Shown here one piece after another: positions 25,245-33,383 of a stretch of 64,000 bases of DNA. How positions within the stretch are numbered: the first letter of the stretch is position 1; every line of letters starts with the position of its first letter. This DNA is from a bacterium. GTDB lineage: Bacteria; Vulcanimicrobiota; Xenobia; Xenobiales; JADMJV01. The stretch covers positions 1 to 64,000 of the forward strand of contig JASBRJ010000247.1 of the NCBI GenBank assembly GCA_030149525.1. The letters are read 5' to 3'. Both the position numbers and the translations under genes were made by a program. The notes beneath the pieces are model-generated. The model saw only the letters and a program-made list of their open reading frames with translations. It was not told the origin of the DNA and searched no databases.

Positions 25245-25535
25245 TCAGGCAGCAAGTCCTATCAAACCGGTATCGAAGAGTCGCTCGAATTTCACGCACA
25301 GCTCTTGCCCAACATGTCCACGAACGGCAACGGCCTCCACTGTATGGAACTCTTTCGCTCCGATCTGAAAAACGAGCTGGACCGCGGTACCCTCCTGAAG
25401 CTCGGGAAGTGAACCCACCAACCGGGCACCGTTCTGACTGATGTCCACCGTATCGGCTTTGAAAGTTCGGCTACCGGACTTCATAAGGAGCGGCTTGGCG
25501 AAGGAGTGTCTTTTTTGTTGTCTCAGGTCTCTCAT
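25245..25535 (-). CDS. PilZ-domain (c-di-GMP-binding) protein
   Basis: 96 residues, almost all PilZ. The R-x-x-x-R-like motif is RQQKRHS at residues 5-11 and the D-x-S-x-x-G motif is DISQNGA at about 31-37; both contact c-di-GMP. It is a single-domain adaptor, so the output partner is elsewhere. ATG 25535 is preferred over an ATG 33 bp upstream because TATTCT plus six bases ends exactly at it, which suggests a leaderless transcript. Confidence 0.85.
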   Translation of the reverse strand: MRDLRQQKRHSFAKPLLMKSGSRTFKADTVDISQNGARLVGSLPELQEGTAVQLVFQIGAKEFHTVEAVAVRGHVGQELCVKFERLFDTGLIGLAA

Positions 25536-25541
25536 ACACGG

Positions 25542-25547
25542 AGAATA
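25542..25547 (-). promoter_or_regulatory. Candidate -10 for leaderless PilZ transcript
   Basis: On the minus strand TATTCT, then CCGTGT, then ATG. Exact six-base spacing and no Shine-Dalgarno sequence. Confidence 0.45.
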
Positions 25548-25606
25548 AACTCTCCAGGTGTGCTGCATGTGAGCAAAATTGGAAAAATGTTAAAAGAATG
25601 TAAATG

Positions 25607-26563
25607 TTAGAACCGTAGCCTGGCCTTGCTTCCGATCCCCGGGTCAAAGGCTTCCCCGTTGGTGCTGCCGGAGATCTCGGGCCCCACAGTGACGGTCAGA
25701 GTTCCCTCGTGGCCGAATACGTTGAGTTTGAAATCTTTCTTAGGGCCGACGTAGAACTTGTATCCCGCATCGGTTTCACCCGTGTCCACGTTATAGTAGA
25801 CGGACTGATTGCCTTCGGCATAGATGGAAAAGTCTTGACCAAAGACCTCATAGTTTCCACCTTCAAGTTCTTGTCGCAAGCTGATCCCGGCTCGCAGACC
25901 TTCATTCTCTCCCACGAAACGGTGGCGTACACCAAGGTTCCCTCGAATCTTGGCTTCGAAGTCTTCTCCCACCGGGCCCCGATACTCACGAAAAACGCCG
26001 GCTTCCAGATCGACCTCAGCTTCTTTGTAAGTGGAAACCTCACCGCGCAAGCGGGCGCTCACACCTTGTCGCATGCTCCAACCGTCTTCCAGGTCCATAT
26101 CTTTTGAGAGGCTCGTCTCTAAAGCTTCTCCGCGAAAACGAAGAGCGGGTCCACTCTTCCATCTGGGCTTGAGATCGAGATCGAGGGGACGAAAGCGAAG
26201 AGTATAATCGCCAACCTTCTTTTCATAATCCTCGAAGTAGTTACTGGGATCTATTTTGTCTTTGAGGTCGCCGGCTTTTTCGCCGAGGTTTTCCAGACTG
26301 TCCACAAAGCTTGTGTCCGTCTCCTGAACGATGGCCTGCTCTGCTGCGGCCGCTTGAGTCGTTACCATGTAGGGAGTGGCAGCCAGGGCAAGGCCGGTAA
26401 AGGCTTTGAGGGTATTTCGGAACTTGTCGTCCTCTTCAGTGATTCTGGTCGCCGCCCGGTAGTCGGGAGAATCCGGGGTGGCCGCTTCAGAAATCGTCTG
26501 CTTGAGCCGGGGCGGACTTTGGCGAAGTCCGTGGAGCGAAGTATTCAGTGAGTTTGTGAGCAT
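25607..26563 (-). CDS. Probable outer-membrane beta-barrel protein with extended N-terminus
   Basis: 318 residues. A 50-residue polar segment precedes a hydrophobic stretch (about 53-70) and an A-A-A-A-E-Q cleavage region, like the extended signal peptides of some autotransporters. From about 110 the sequence alternates polar and hydrophobic residues in strands of about 10 residues (VGDYTLRFRPLDLDL, ALRFRGEALETS, GVSARLRGEVS and so on) and ends in R-L-R-F, an aromatic C-terminal residue typical of BAM substrates. About 12 strands are likely. The family is not recognised. TAGAGT plus six bases precedes the ATG. Confidence 0.65.
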   Translation of the reverse strand: MLTNSLNTSLHGLRQSPPRLKQTISEAATPDSPDYRAATRITEEDDKFRNTLKAFTGLALAATPYMVTTQAAAAEQAIVQETDTSFVDSLENLGEKAGDLKDKIDPSNYFEDYEKKVGDYTLRFRPLDLDLKPRWKSGPALRFRGEALETSLSKDMDLEDGWSMRQGVSARLRGEVSTYKEAEVDLEAGVFREYRGPVGEDFEAKIRGNLGVRHRFVGENEGLRAGISLRQELEGGNYEVFGQDFSIYAEGNQSVYYNVDTGETDAGYKFYVGPKKDFKLNVFGHEGTLTVTVGPEISGSTNGEAFDPGIGSKARLRF

Positions 26564-26569
26564 ACCGCC

Positions 26570-26575
26570 ACTCTA
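26570..26575 (-). promoter_or_regulatory. Candidate -10 for leaderless barrel-protein transcript
   Basis: TAGAGTGGCGGTATG on the minus strand: a TAnnnT hexamer, six bases, then the start codon. Confidence 0.45.
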
Positions 26576-26613
26576 GATGAGCGGTGTGAAAAAAACGTTA
26601 ATTTTGAGTATGC

Positions 26614-29600
26614 TTAAGCGTTAATGAGTGCGGCGGCCGGCAAAATCTGGGCTGCCACATTCGCCTGGTAGTTGGTGAGGCTTGCCTGGAACGTCTCCAT
26701 GGCGCGACGAGGGAAAACCAACTCGGGTTTTTCTTGAGCGTATCCAACCAGGTGGATACCGTCCTGCAACTCATCCATCATCTCTAGATGATCCACCCAG
26801 GCCAAATCCATCTGCCGAAGGACGTTGGCTCGAAGAGTATCTGGAACGATACGCTTCGCGCTGAGCATCTTCTCAATAGAGGGGTAGAATGCCGCCGCTA
26901 CATCCTCTGCGGCGATCTTCTGCTTGGCTTTCACCGACTCAGGCAGTTGCAGATTTTTCTGCAAAGCCTCTCTGTATTGAACCAGGGCGGTCTCCCGTTG
27001 CTCCTCAGGCACTCGCGAGGCAGACTGGGTGGCGAGTTCTTCGGCCAGAGAGGCCACGGCTGCTTCCAGTTCTTGAGGAGTGTAGCTCTTCTTCTGCTCA
27101 AGACGGTTGTTGAGGATGGAGCCCAGACCAAGCGCAGCGGTTTCGCTGGAATATTCCACAATATTGTTTTCACCGGTCAGCACGGAGTCACGCATGGCAT
27201 ACCAGGTCTCCCTCTGCTGCTTATGGGTGTCTCGATACTTCGAGGCGTTGTTGCGCTGCTCGATATGCATGTTCTCGATACTCTGTTGAGCGCTGTCGAG
27301 CACGTTGTTGACAACGCCGCTCTTCACGCCCTCCTGAGCGTTACCGAACATGTCAAGGAGAGGTTCCAGCTTTTCCCCACCGTAGATCCTGGGGATCTCG
27401 TCTTCTAGGGAGAGAAAGAATACGCTATCGCCTTCGGCCCCCTGACGACCGGACCGCCCGATAAGCTGGTCGTCGATTCTTCTTGAAGTTGCTCTCTCGG
27501 TGCCGATGACCAGGAGTCCTCCGGTACGGTAGTCGTTACCGTCGATATGAGTTCCCTCGGCCACCGCAGGTAATTCTTTGCCGTAACGCACAAGAACTTT
27601 TCCCGCCTCAGGTTTTGCATCCGGTTGGTCGGTGAGAGAGACGGGCACGATATCCTTGAGGAAGCGGGCTACCTTGTCTGCCTGAGACTTTTTGTCGAGA
27701 GAGAGAACGACAGCTTCACCACCGCTGGCTTTTTCGTAAGCCAACTCGGACATGGCATCGGTGTTGATCAGATCGGGTTTGATGTTGGCTCCGCGACCGG
27801 CCATATTGGTTGCCACTGTGATCATTCCGGATCGACCTGCCATCTCGATCATAACGTTTTCTTTCTCTTTGCCCTCACACACCATTGGAAGTGCTTCCAG
27901 GCCAAGGCCGTGATCGAGAAGTTTCTCTGCGGTAGAGCCGAGCTGCTTGGTTGTCGCAGACTCAAGAATGACCGGGTCACCTTCCTGCATGGCTTGCAGA
28001 GCTTTAGCAACGACCTCGTCTTCGTTTTCTTCGCCCACCTTGAATAAGAGAGGCTTATCCACTTTGAACTGCTCGGTGGAAAGATGAAGGAAGCCTTCGG
28101 GCGGGCCGCTCTGACCAGGTTTCTTCACACGGATCTGAATGGGAGCGTCAAGATGAGAGCCTGGCTTGTCGGTGATGGGAGCCTGGACTTCTCCGGCGCC
28201 CAACCAGGCTTGTACATGCTCTGCGTCGTGGGCGCTACCAACCTCAATAAGCATGGGCTTTCGCTGTTGAGAAACCGTATCGATGGCGGTGAAAGCAAGC
28301 TTCTTATAGTTGACTTTATCGTAGTTTACCAGCTTGGCCCTGTCTCCGGTGGTCAGGGTAATGGAACCACTTCGCCCCGCATTCTGGTCGTGGGAATCCT
28401 CTCCACCTTTGACCGTTTCCGCATTGAGAATTTGAATCTTGTCGTGGGGCCATCCGGCGTTGAGCAGGCGTGCGGCCACATCTCGATTGGAGTTGACGGA
28501 AATCGTTCCGATGAGCACCGGGCGTCCGCCGTTGGCGGATTTCATGGCTTCCTCGACCACCTTCTGGAACTTGGCTTCTTTGGTGGCGAAGACAACATCG
28601 GTGTGGTCTTTACGAATGACCGGCTTGTTGGTGGGTATCTGGACCACATCGAGACCGTAAGTCTCGATGAACTCTCCTTCGGAGGTCTTGGCGGTTCCGG
28701 TCATACCGGCTTTACGCTCGTAGAGGCCTACCAACTCCGGCATAGTGATTTTCGAAACTGTTCGGGTTTCGCTTCGAGGCGCCAGGCCTTCTTTCACTTC
28801 CAGCGCCTGATGCAGTCCCTGGCTGAAACGCTTCCCGTCGGAGACGCGCCCCTTGTTGGTGTCGACGATTTTGACCTCGCCGTCTTCCACCGTGTAGTCC
28901 TTGCCTCGCTCGAAGAGAGTCATAGCTTTCAGGGAGGCCATCAGATAGGGCAAACGATGATCGTTTTCCAGCTCGTAAAGGTTGTAGACCGGACCTTCCT
29001 GGGCAAGCTTCTCTCGAGCCTCGGTGGCTTTGGCAAGTTCTGCTTCGGCTTTTTTCGCCGACTCGGGATCATACTCTCCATTGCGTCCCACGGCGCGGGC
29101 CAGGAGGTTGGGCTTGACCTCTTCCATCTTATCGACTCTGAGACGAGCCTGGCTTTCTTTGCGAAGCGCTGCTCGCATGGTGTTGGCAAAGTTGATATCC
29201 TTGGCGGCCTGAGCCGCATCTTCACTCCCGGGCGGAGCTGCTTTGAGTTTTGCCTGAGCCTCGTAAAATACGATCTCATTTTCCACGAAGCGAAGCCCGT
29301 CTTCGGTGAGCCAGGTAGTACGCTTCTCTTCGTTAATCTTGAAGTCAGTGGAATCGTCGAGCTTTTTTACGATGTGTCCGAAGAGGCGATAGTCGGAAGA
29401 AGCCTCGCCCGCCTTGCCCGACATAATCATGGGAGTTCGCGCTTCATCGATCAGCACTTCGTCCACCTCATCGATGAGAGCGAAGAAATGGCCCCGCTGA
29501 ACTCGATCTTCGGGTCGATAAGCTTGTTGGTCTCTGAGGTAGTCGAAGCCCAGAGCCCGGTCGCTGACGTAAGTCACATCGCAATTATAGTTGGCGCGCT

Positions 29601-30519
29601 TTTCCGCCGGTTGTTGATCTTCGGTGACGCACCCTACCGTCATGCCGAGTCGCTCAAAGATCGGGCCCATCCACTCCGAGTCTCTTTTGGCCAAAGGCTC
29701 GTTGACAGTGACCAGATGTGCGCCTTTTCCGGCCAGGGCGTTCAGGTAAAGAGGAAGGACCGCCGTTAGAGTTTTACCCTCGCCGGTGCGCATCTCCGCG
29801 ATATGGCTGTCGTCCATAGCGAGGGCTCCCAGCACCTGGCAGTCGTAGGCTCGCATGCCGGTGGCCTGCCGAGCGGCCTCTCTGGCTACGGCGTAGGCTT
29901 CGGGTCGGAGTTTTTCAAGGCTCTCTCCCGCTTCGAGTCTTTGCTTGAACTCTGCTGTTTTGGCGGCAAACTGCTCCGGTGTCTGAAGCGCTCTAGCTTT
30001 TTCTTCCAGGCTGTTGATAGCGTTGAGCTCTTTTCGAAAAGGCGCGAGCTGATCTCCCAAAAATACCTGGGCTAGACCTCGTCCGATAGCCCCTGTAGCG
30101 CTTCGCGCTGCCTCGGCTAGTGTAAAGCCCTCTTTTTTCTCAGGAGCCGGGTCTTCAAAAATGGTGAGATTGCCGGTTGGCCCTTGGGTTGATGCACTCA
30201 ATTTGGGGCCGGACACCATCATTTCGGGTGTCAGAAGAAGCGGTCCGTTCGCACTCCCGGTGTCCACTCTCATCTCGGGGGTTAACAAAAGCGGGGAGTT
30301 GTCCGGAGCTTTTCGGTTAGCCGGTTGCGGTTGTTCGGCTTGGAATTTGGCCGACTCCCGGGGAGATGGCCCTTCCGCAGGGAGAGCGGTTGTTTGGAAA
30401 GAGTCCACCGCAGAGTTGTCCTGCACAACCTCCGGGCTCTTAACCGGCTTCCTTGGCGACAAGGCTCCGATCTGCTGCTTGGAGATCGGCCCTCCGCTAC
30501 CTGTGACCTGTGGCTTCAC
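26614..30519 (-). CDS. Giant divergent SecA-like translocation ATPase (1301 residues)
   Basis: Length is about 1.5 times normal SecA. Residues 1-130 are a disordered Pro/Ser-rich extension with two PLLLTPEM repeats (76-83, 93-100). The SecA motor follows: Walker A RTGEGKT (244-250); DEVDEVLIDEARTP (350-363) where SecA usually has DEVDSILIDEARTP; a PPXD-like region to about 600; GMTGTAKTSEGEF (605-617); TNMAGRG (904-910); GTERATSRRIDDQ (1006-1018); GRSGRQG (1021-1027). The helical scaffold around AWVDHLEMMDELQDGIHLVG is present and the C-terminal zinc/SecB-binding tail is absent, as in SecA2 proteins. Motor domain 2 contains a duplicated segment of about 180 residues (see findings). GTG start, leaderless promoter. 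Confidence 0.9.
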   Translation of the reverse strand: MKPQVTGSGGPISKQQIGALSPRKPVKSPEVVQDNSAVDSFQTTALPAEGPSPRESAKFQAEQPQPANRKAPDNSPLLLTPEMRVDTGSANGPLLLTPEMMVSGPKLSASTQGPTGNLTIFEDPAPEKKEGFTLAEAARSATGAIGRGLAQVFLGDQLAPFRKELNAINSLEEKARALQTPEQFAAKTAEFKQRLEAGESLEKLRPEAYAVAREAARQATGMRAYDCQVLGALAMDDSHIAEMRTGEGKTLTAVLPLYLNALAGKGAHLVTVNEPLAKRDSEWMGPIFERLGMTVGCVTEDQQPAEKRANYNCDVTYVSDRALGFDYLRDQQAYRPEDRVQRGHFFALIDEVDEVLIDEARTPMIMSGKAGEASSDYRLFGHIVKKLDDSTDFKINEEKRTTWLTEDGLRFVENEIVFYEAQAKLKAAPPGSEDAAQAAKDINFANTMRAALRKESQARLRVDKMEEVKPNLLARAVGRNGEYDPESAKKAEAELAKATEAREKLAQEGPVYNLYELENDHRLPYLMASLKAMTLFERGKDYTVEDGEVKIVDTNKGRVSDGKRFSQGLHQALEVKEGLAPRSETRTVSKITMPELVGLYERKAGMTGTAKTSEGEFIETYGLDVVQIPTNKPVIRKDHTDVVFATKEAKFQKVVEEAMKSANGGRPVLIGTISVNSNRDVAARLLNAGWPHDKIQILNAETVKGGEDSHDQNAGRSGSITLTTGDRAKLVNYDKVNYKKLAFTAIDTVSQQRKPMLIEVGSAHDAEHVQAWLGAGEVQAPITDKPGSHLDAPIQIRVKKPGQSGPPEGFLHLSTEQFKVDKPLLFKVGEENEDEVVAKALQAMQEGDPVILESATTKQLGSTAEKLLDHGLGLEALPMVCEGKEKENVMIEMAGRSGMITVATNMAGRGANIKPDLINTDAMSELAYEKASGGEAVVLSLDKKSQADKVARFLKDIVPVSLTDQPDAKPEAGKVLVRYGKELPAVAEGTHIDGNDYRTGGLLVIGTERATSRRIDDQLIGRSGRQGAEGDSVFFLSLEDEIPRIYGGEKLEPLLDMFGNAQEGVKSGVVNNVLDSAQQSIENMHIEQRNNASKYRDTHKQQRETWYAMRDSVLTGENNIVEYSSETAALGLGSILNNRLEQKKSYTPQELEAAVASLAEELATQSASRVPEEQRETALVQYREALQKNLQLPESVKAKQKIAAEDVAAAFYPSIEKMLSAKRIVPDTLRANVLRQMDLAWVDHLEMMDELQDGIHLVGYAQEKPELVFPRRAMETFQASLTNYQANVAAQILPAAALINA
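26622..26672 (-). other. 3' end of the SecA-like gene: no zinc-finger tail
   Basis: The last codons read NVAAQILPAAALINA. There is no C-x-C-x(8)-C-H/C tail, which is the SecB- and lipid-binding end of housekeeping SecA. This supports a specialised, SecA2-like role. Confidence 0.6.
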
Positions 30520-30525
30520 GGCCGA

Positions 30526-30531
30526 ATTATA
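30526..30531 (-). promoter_or_regulatory. Extended -10 of the SecA-like gene (leaderless)
   Basis: TG-T-TATAAT, six bases (TCGGCC), then GTG on the minus strand. It is a perfect -10 hexamer. No Shine-Dalgarno sequence is present and no other in-frame start lies upstream before a stop. Confidence 0.6.
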
Positions 30532-30606
30532 ACATGAATAGATAACTCATGGAGTGTTTGACGAAATGTTAACTTCGGGGTGGCCACCAGGTTCTGACAT
30601 GTCGAC

Positions 30607-32337
30607 ATGGAAAGCGCGCGTATGGAAAAAGCTTGCGTAAACCGGGCGGGGTATTCTAACGGCGGGCTCATCTGGTCGGTCACGACTCTGCTACTCGCCT
30701 TGTTGCTCTCTGTTCACTTTGCATCGGCTCAAGGTACAGGAGCCGCCGGCCCGGAGCCGGCGCCGACCGACGCCGTGAAGGTGAGCGGAAAAACTCTGGT
30801 CGTTGAGGGGACTGCCGAACTGAGACAGGGTCACGGGTCCGCTCGTTATGCCGCTCTACTGAGAGGCTACGGCAAGCTCTTAAGTTACGGGCTTCGCAAC
30901 GGAATGTTTCCAGGCGGATGGGGCTCGCAAGACAGCGGTTATCGCTTCTATCGAATCGACGCCGACCACCCCGCCTCCGATGTCCTTTCCTGGATCGCTC
31001 GCTCTAAAGTGACCGATGAGAAAAACCAAAAGGGCGAGAAGGTGCTCACTTTGGAGAGTCCTGCCGTAGGGACCCTCGCTTCGGCTCAGCCGTTCCTGAG
31101 ATCCATGACGACCCAGGACGTTGATTTGGACGGTCTCTCCGATGTCATTGCAGTCGGCTATGACGGCCGCGTATATGTCCTCCAAAGTCCGGGACAGAGC
31201 GAGAGCAAGGTCAAAGCACGCTCCGAGTCGTTCGCTCTGCTGGAATTGGTGACCGGTCCCGGGTACGAGCGAATCCGAGCCGTCCTTCCTCTGGGGCTTG
31301 AGAGTGTGGAAAGAGTCGGTGACGAGCAGCTTCGAGTCCTCATGAAGTTTGAGACCCTCGAGGTTGTCAACGGAGAGTTGCAGGGTCGATTGGAAGAGCA
31401 GCGAGAGTTGCTGATATCGATGTCCGATACTATGAAGCGGATTCGTTTCACCATTAACGAACCGACCGATTTTGCTCGTCTCCATCAGGAGTCGGTTGAA
31501 ATACGCGGGAGTGCGATTTCAGAAAAACTCCTGGAGGATGTTCATGTCAGATTAAACGGCAAGCTCGCCTGGGAAAGTCCCAGTGGGATCGGAATTCGGG
31601 CTTTGCAGTTTAACCTCGCACAGAAGCTCAGCTCAGGGTGGAACAGTATCCGTATCACGGCCAGAGATCAGGACGGCTTCTCGCAGATGAGGGAGATCTG
31701 GGTCGAGGGCAGCTCCGCCGAGACCGCCGCTGAAAAAGGGAAGAAGCGGGCTATTCTCTTCGCCCTGGATAACAAGTTTAAGCAAGAACGGATCCACCGG
31801 GCCCTGGTCGATGCAGGTTTTCATGAAGCCTGGATTACCATTGTGGAGGGCGACGACGCCACCGGCGAGGGGTTTCTGGCATCCCTGAGACAATCGCTCG
31901 GAGCGACGGAGCTTTTGTTCTATTGCGAGGCGACGAGTTTGCCAGGTGCCTTGGTGGAGGGAAAAGCCCTTCGTTTTGAGGACAGGGAAGTGAGCCCAAC
32001 GGATATTGCCCAGGCTATCCAGGCCGGCGGCTATGAAAAGACTCTGGGTCTGTTCCATACCGAGGTTTTACCCGCTCGGCGCAACCAGTTCACCGCTTTC
32101 GAGCTATGGCGTGATACGGCCGCGTTTCTAGACAGACTGGGCGATGCGGGGCGTCTCGTCATTGCCAACACCGAAGCTCCCAATGAAGGAACTCGCAGCA
32201 TGCGGCGCCGCTCACGAGAGCGGCTTCTGGAGGCTCTGGAGGCAAATTCCGGCTCCGATCTGGAGCGAGTGATTGACCGCAAGTCGCCCGAGCACACGCT
32301 CTTTCGGGGCTGGATGCACGGCGCGCCGATTTTCTAG
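30607..32337 (+). CDS. Exported protein with FG-GAP-like repeat, beta-sandwich and degenerate caspase-like domain
   Basis: 576 residues. Signal peptide about 15-42 (S-A-Q). A FlgT/LPP20-like alpha-beta segment lies at about 58-100. A Ca-binding FG-GAP/VCBS-like loop DVDLDGLSDVIAVG sits at about 171-184. A beta-sandwich of the kind that often precedes bacterial caspases (IRFTINEP to QMREIWVEG) covers about 280-372. From about 380 an alpha/beta domain (KKRAILFALDNKF, TELLFYCEATSLPG, EKTLGLFHTEVLP) has caspase-like order but Glu-Ala-Thr where G-H-G is expected and no Cys at the expected site. Fold assignment of the last domain is an inference. Confidence 0.65.
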   Translation: MESARMEKACVNRAGYSNGGLIWSVTTLLLALLLSVHFASAQGTGAAGPEPAPTDAVKVSGKTLVVEGTAELRQGHGSARYAALLRGYGKLLSYGLRNGMFPGGWGSQDSGYRFYRIDADHPASDVLSWIARSKVTDEKNQKGEKVLTLESPAVGTLASAQPFLRSMTTQDVDLDGLSDVIAVGYDGRVYVLQSPGQSESKVKARSESFALLELVTGPGYERIRAVLPLGLESVERVGDEQLRVLMKFETLEVVNGELQGRLEEQRELLISMSDTMKRIRFTINEPTDFARLHQESVEIRGSAISEKLLEDVHVRLNGKLAWESPSGIGIRALQFNLAQKLSSGWNSIRITARDQDGFSQMREIWVEGSSAETAAEKGKKRAILFALDNKFKQERIHRALVDAGFHEAWITIVEGDDATGEGFLASLRQSLGATELLFYCEATSLPGALVEGKALRFEDREVSPTDIAQAIQAGGYEKTLGLFHTEVLPARRNQFTAFELWRDTAAFLDRLGDAGRLVIANTEAPNEGTRSMRRRSRERLLEALEANSGSDLERVIDRKSPEHTLFRGWMHGAPIF

Positions 32338-33245
32338 GAGCGCTTCTTCTTGTTCGCGTTTCCCAGGATTTCTCTCTCGGCGGCGTCCATGGTGACGAAA
32401 ACGAGTTCCGCTCCTAAGACGAAAACACTGGCCTCGATGTAAAGCCATACCAGGAGCCCCACGATCCCCCAAATGGTACCATAGAACGGGTTTGCGGCTC
32501 CGAACTTGACGATGTAGGTGAGATAAACCCAGGAGGACAGCTTCCAGGCGGCTGAAGCGAATAGGGCACCCGGAATAGCCATCCCGACCGGGACTTGCTT
32601 GGAGGGCAGAATCATGTAGAGCATGAGAAAGATGAGGGCCACTGCACCAGGCACGATGAACCAGGAATGGATATGGCTGAAAACATAGGCGTCGGCTATG
32701 GTCCAGCCACTGTGAACGATATCCGGAAGGCTGGCTGTTTCCAGTCGATGATGAAGCCAGGCCAGAAAAGCCGACACGGCTCCGACTCCTAGAACCACGG
32801 CGGTACACAAAAGCACCAGCATCATGGCCAGCAGATTTCCCACCAGCCAGTTTCTGTTCTGAGGAATATCCCAGGCGCGGTGGAGAGCGAGTTCCATGGC
32901 GCGAAACAGTTGTCGCCCCGACCACAAAAGAATCAGAATACCGGCCAAACCGACTTTGGTCCCCGAGGCAAACAGTTCCCTCACGTTGGAGTCAAGAAAG
33001 GTCGTCATATCTTCGGGGACAAACATCGACGCCAGGCTAATGGCACCGCTGATGGCCTCCTCCGGCGTGTACATGTAGCTCAGGACGGCCACGGCAATGA
33101 GGACCAGGGGAAAAATAGAGAAAAAGGCATAGAAGGCGATGCCCGCAGCGATGAAAGGACCGTCGTCGTTGAGGAACTCCTTGATCACTCGGTAACTCGT
33201 CTTGAATGGGTGCTTGACCGCTCTGAAAAGAGTTTTTGTTGTCAC
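32334..33245 (-). CDS. YihY/BrkB-family (UPF0761) inner-membrane protein
   Basis: 303 residues, six membrane segments. The family landmark near the start is intact (AAGIAFYAFFSIFPLVLI), as are WSGRQLF and NPFYGTIWGIVGLLVWLYIEA. YihY proteins were once called RNase BN in error. They are thought to be membrane transporters or lipid-related proteins; phospholipid transport across the envelope has been proposed for E. coli YhdP/TamB/YdbH partners and is not shown here. Start GTG. Convergent with the caspase-like gene, with a 4-bp overlap. Confidence 0.9.
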   Translation of the reverse strand: MTTKTLFRAVKHPFKTSYRVIKEFLNDDGPFIAAGIAFYAFFSIFPLVLIAVAVLSYMYTPEEAISGAISLASMFVPEDMTTFLDSNVRELFASGTKVGLAGILILLWSGRQLFRAMELALHRAWDIPQNRNWLVGNLLAMMLVLLCTAVVLGVGAVSAFLAWLHHRLETASLPDIVHSGWTIADAYVFSHIHSWFIVPGAVALIFLMLYMILPSKQVPVGMAIPGALFASAAWKLSSWVYLTYIVKFGAANPFYGTIWGIVGLLVWLYIEASVFVLGAELVFVTMDAAEREILGNANKKKRS

Positions 33246-33342
33246 GGCTCTATGTCTTCGGGAAGTCTCAAGGCCACCCGTGACATGTTCGTGTGAGTTT
33301 CAGAGATCTCTGCCCCCGTGGACGAATTGAAAAAAATAAAAA

Positions 33343-33372
33343 TTGAAAAGGATTCTAGGGTTGCCGTATAGG
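33343..33372 (+). promoter_or_regulatory. Candidate promoter of the PBP4 gene
   Basis: TTGAAA, an 18-bp spacer, then TATAGG. The start codon is 11 bp after the -10, so the leader is very short. Confidence 0.4.
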
Positions 33373-33383
33373 ATTACCCTTCC

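Noticed and set aside
28084-29769. 561-codon open frame on the plus strand
   Set aside because: It is antisense to the SecA-like gene, whose motifs and length leave no doubt; no recognisable protein family or ribosome-binding site in the antisense frame.
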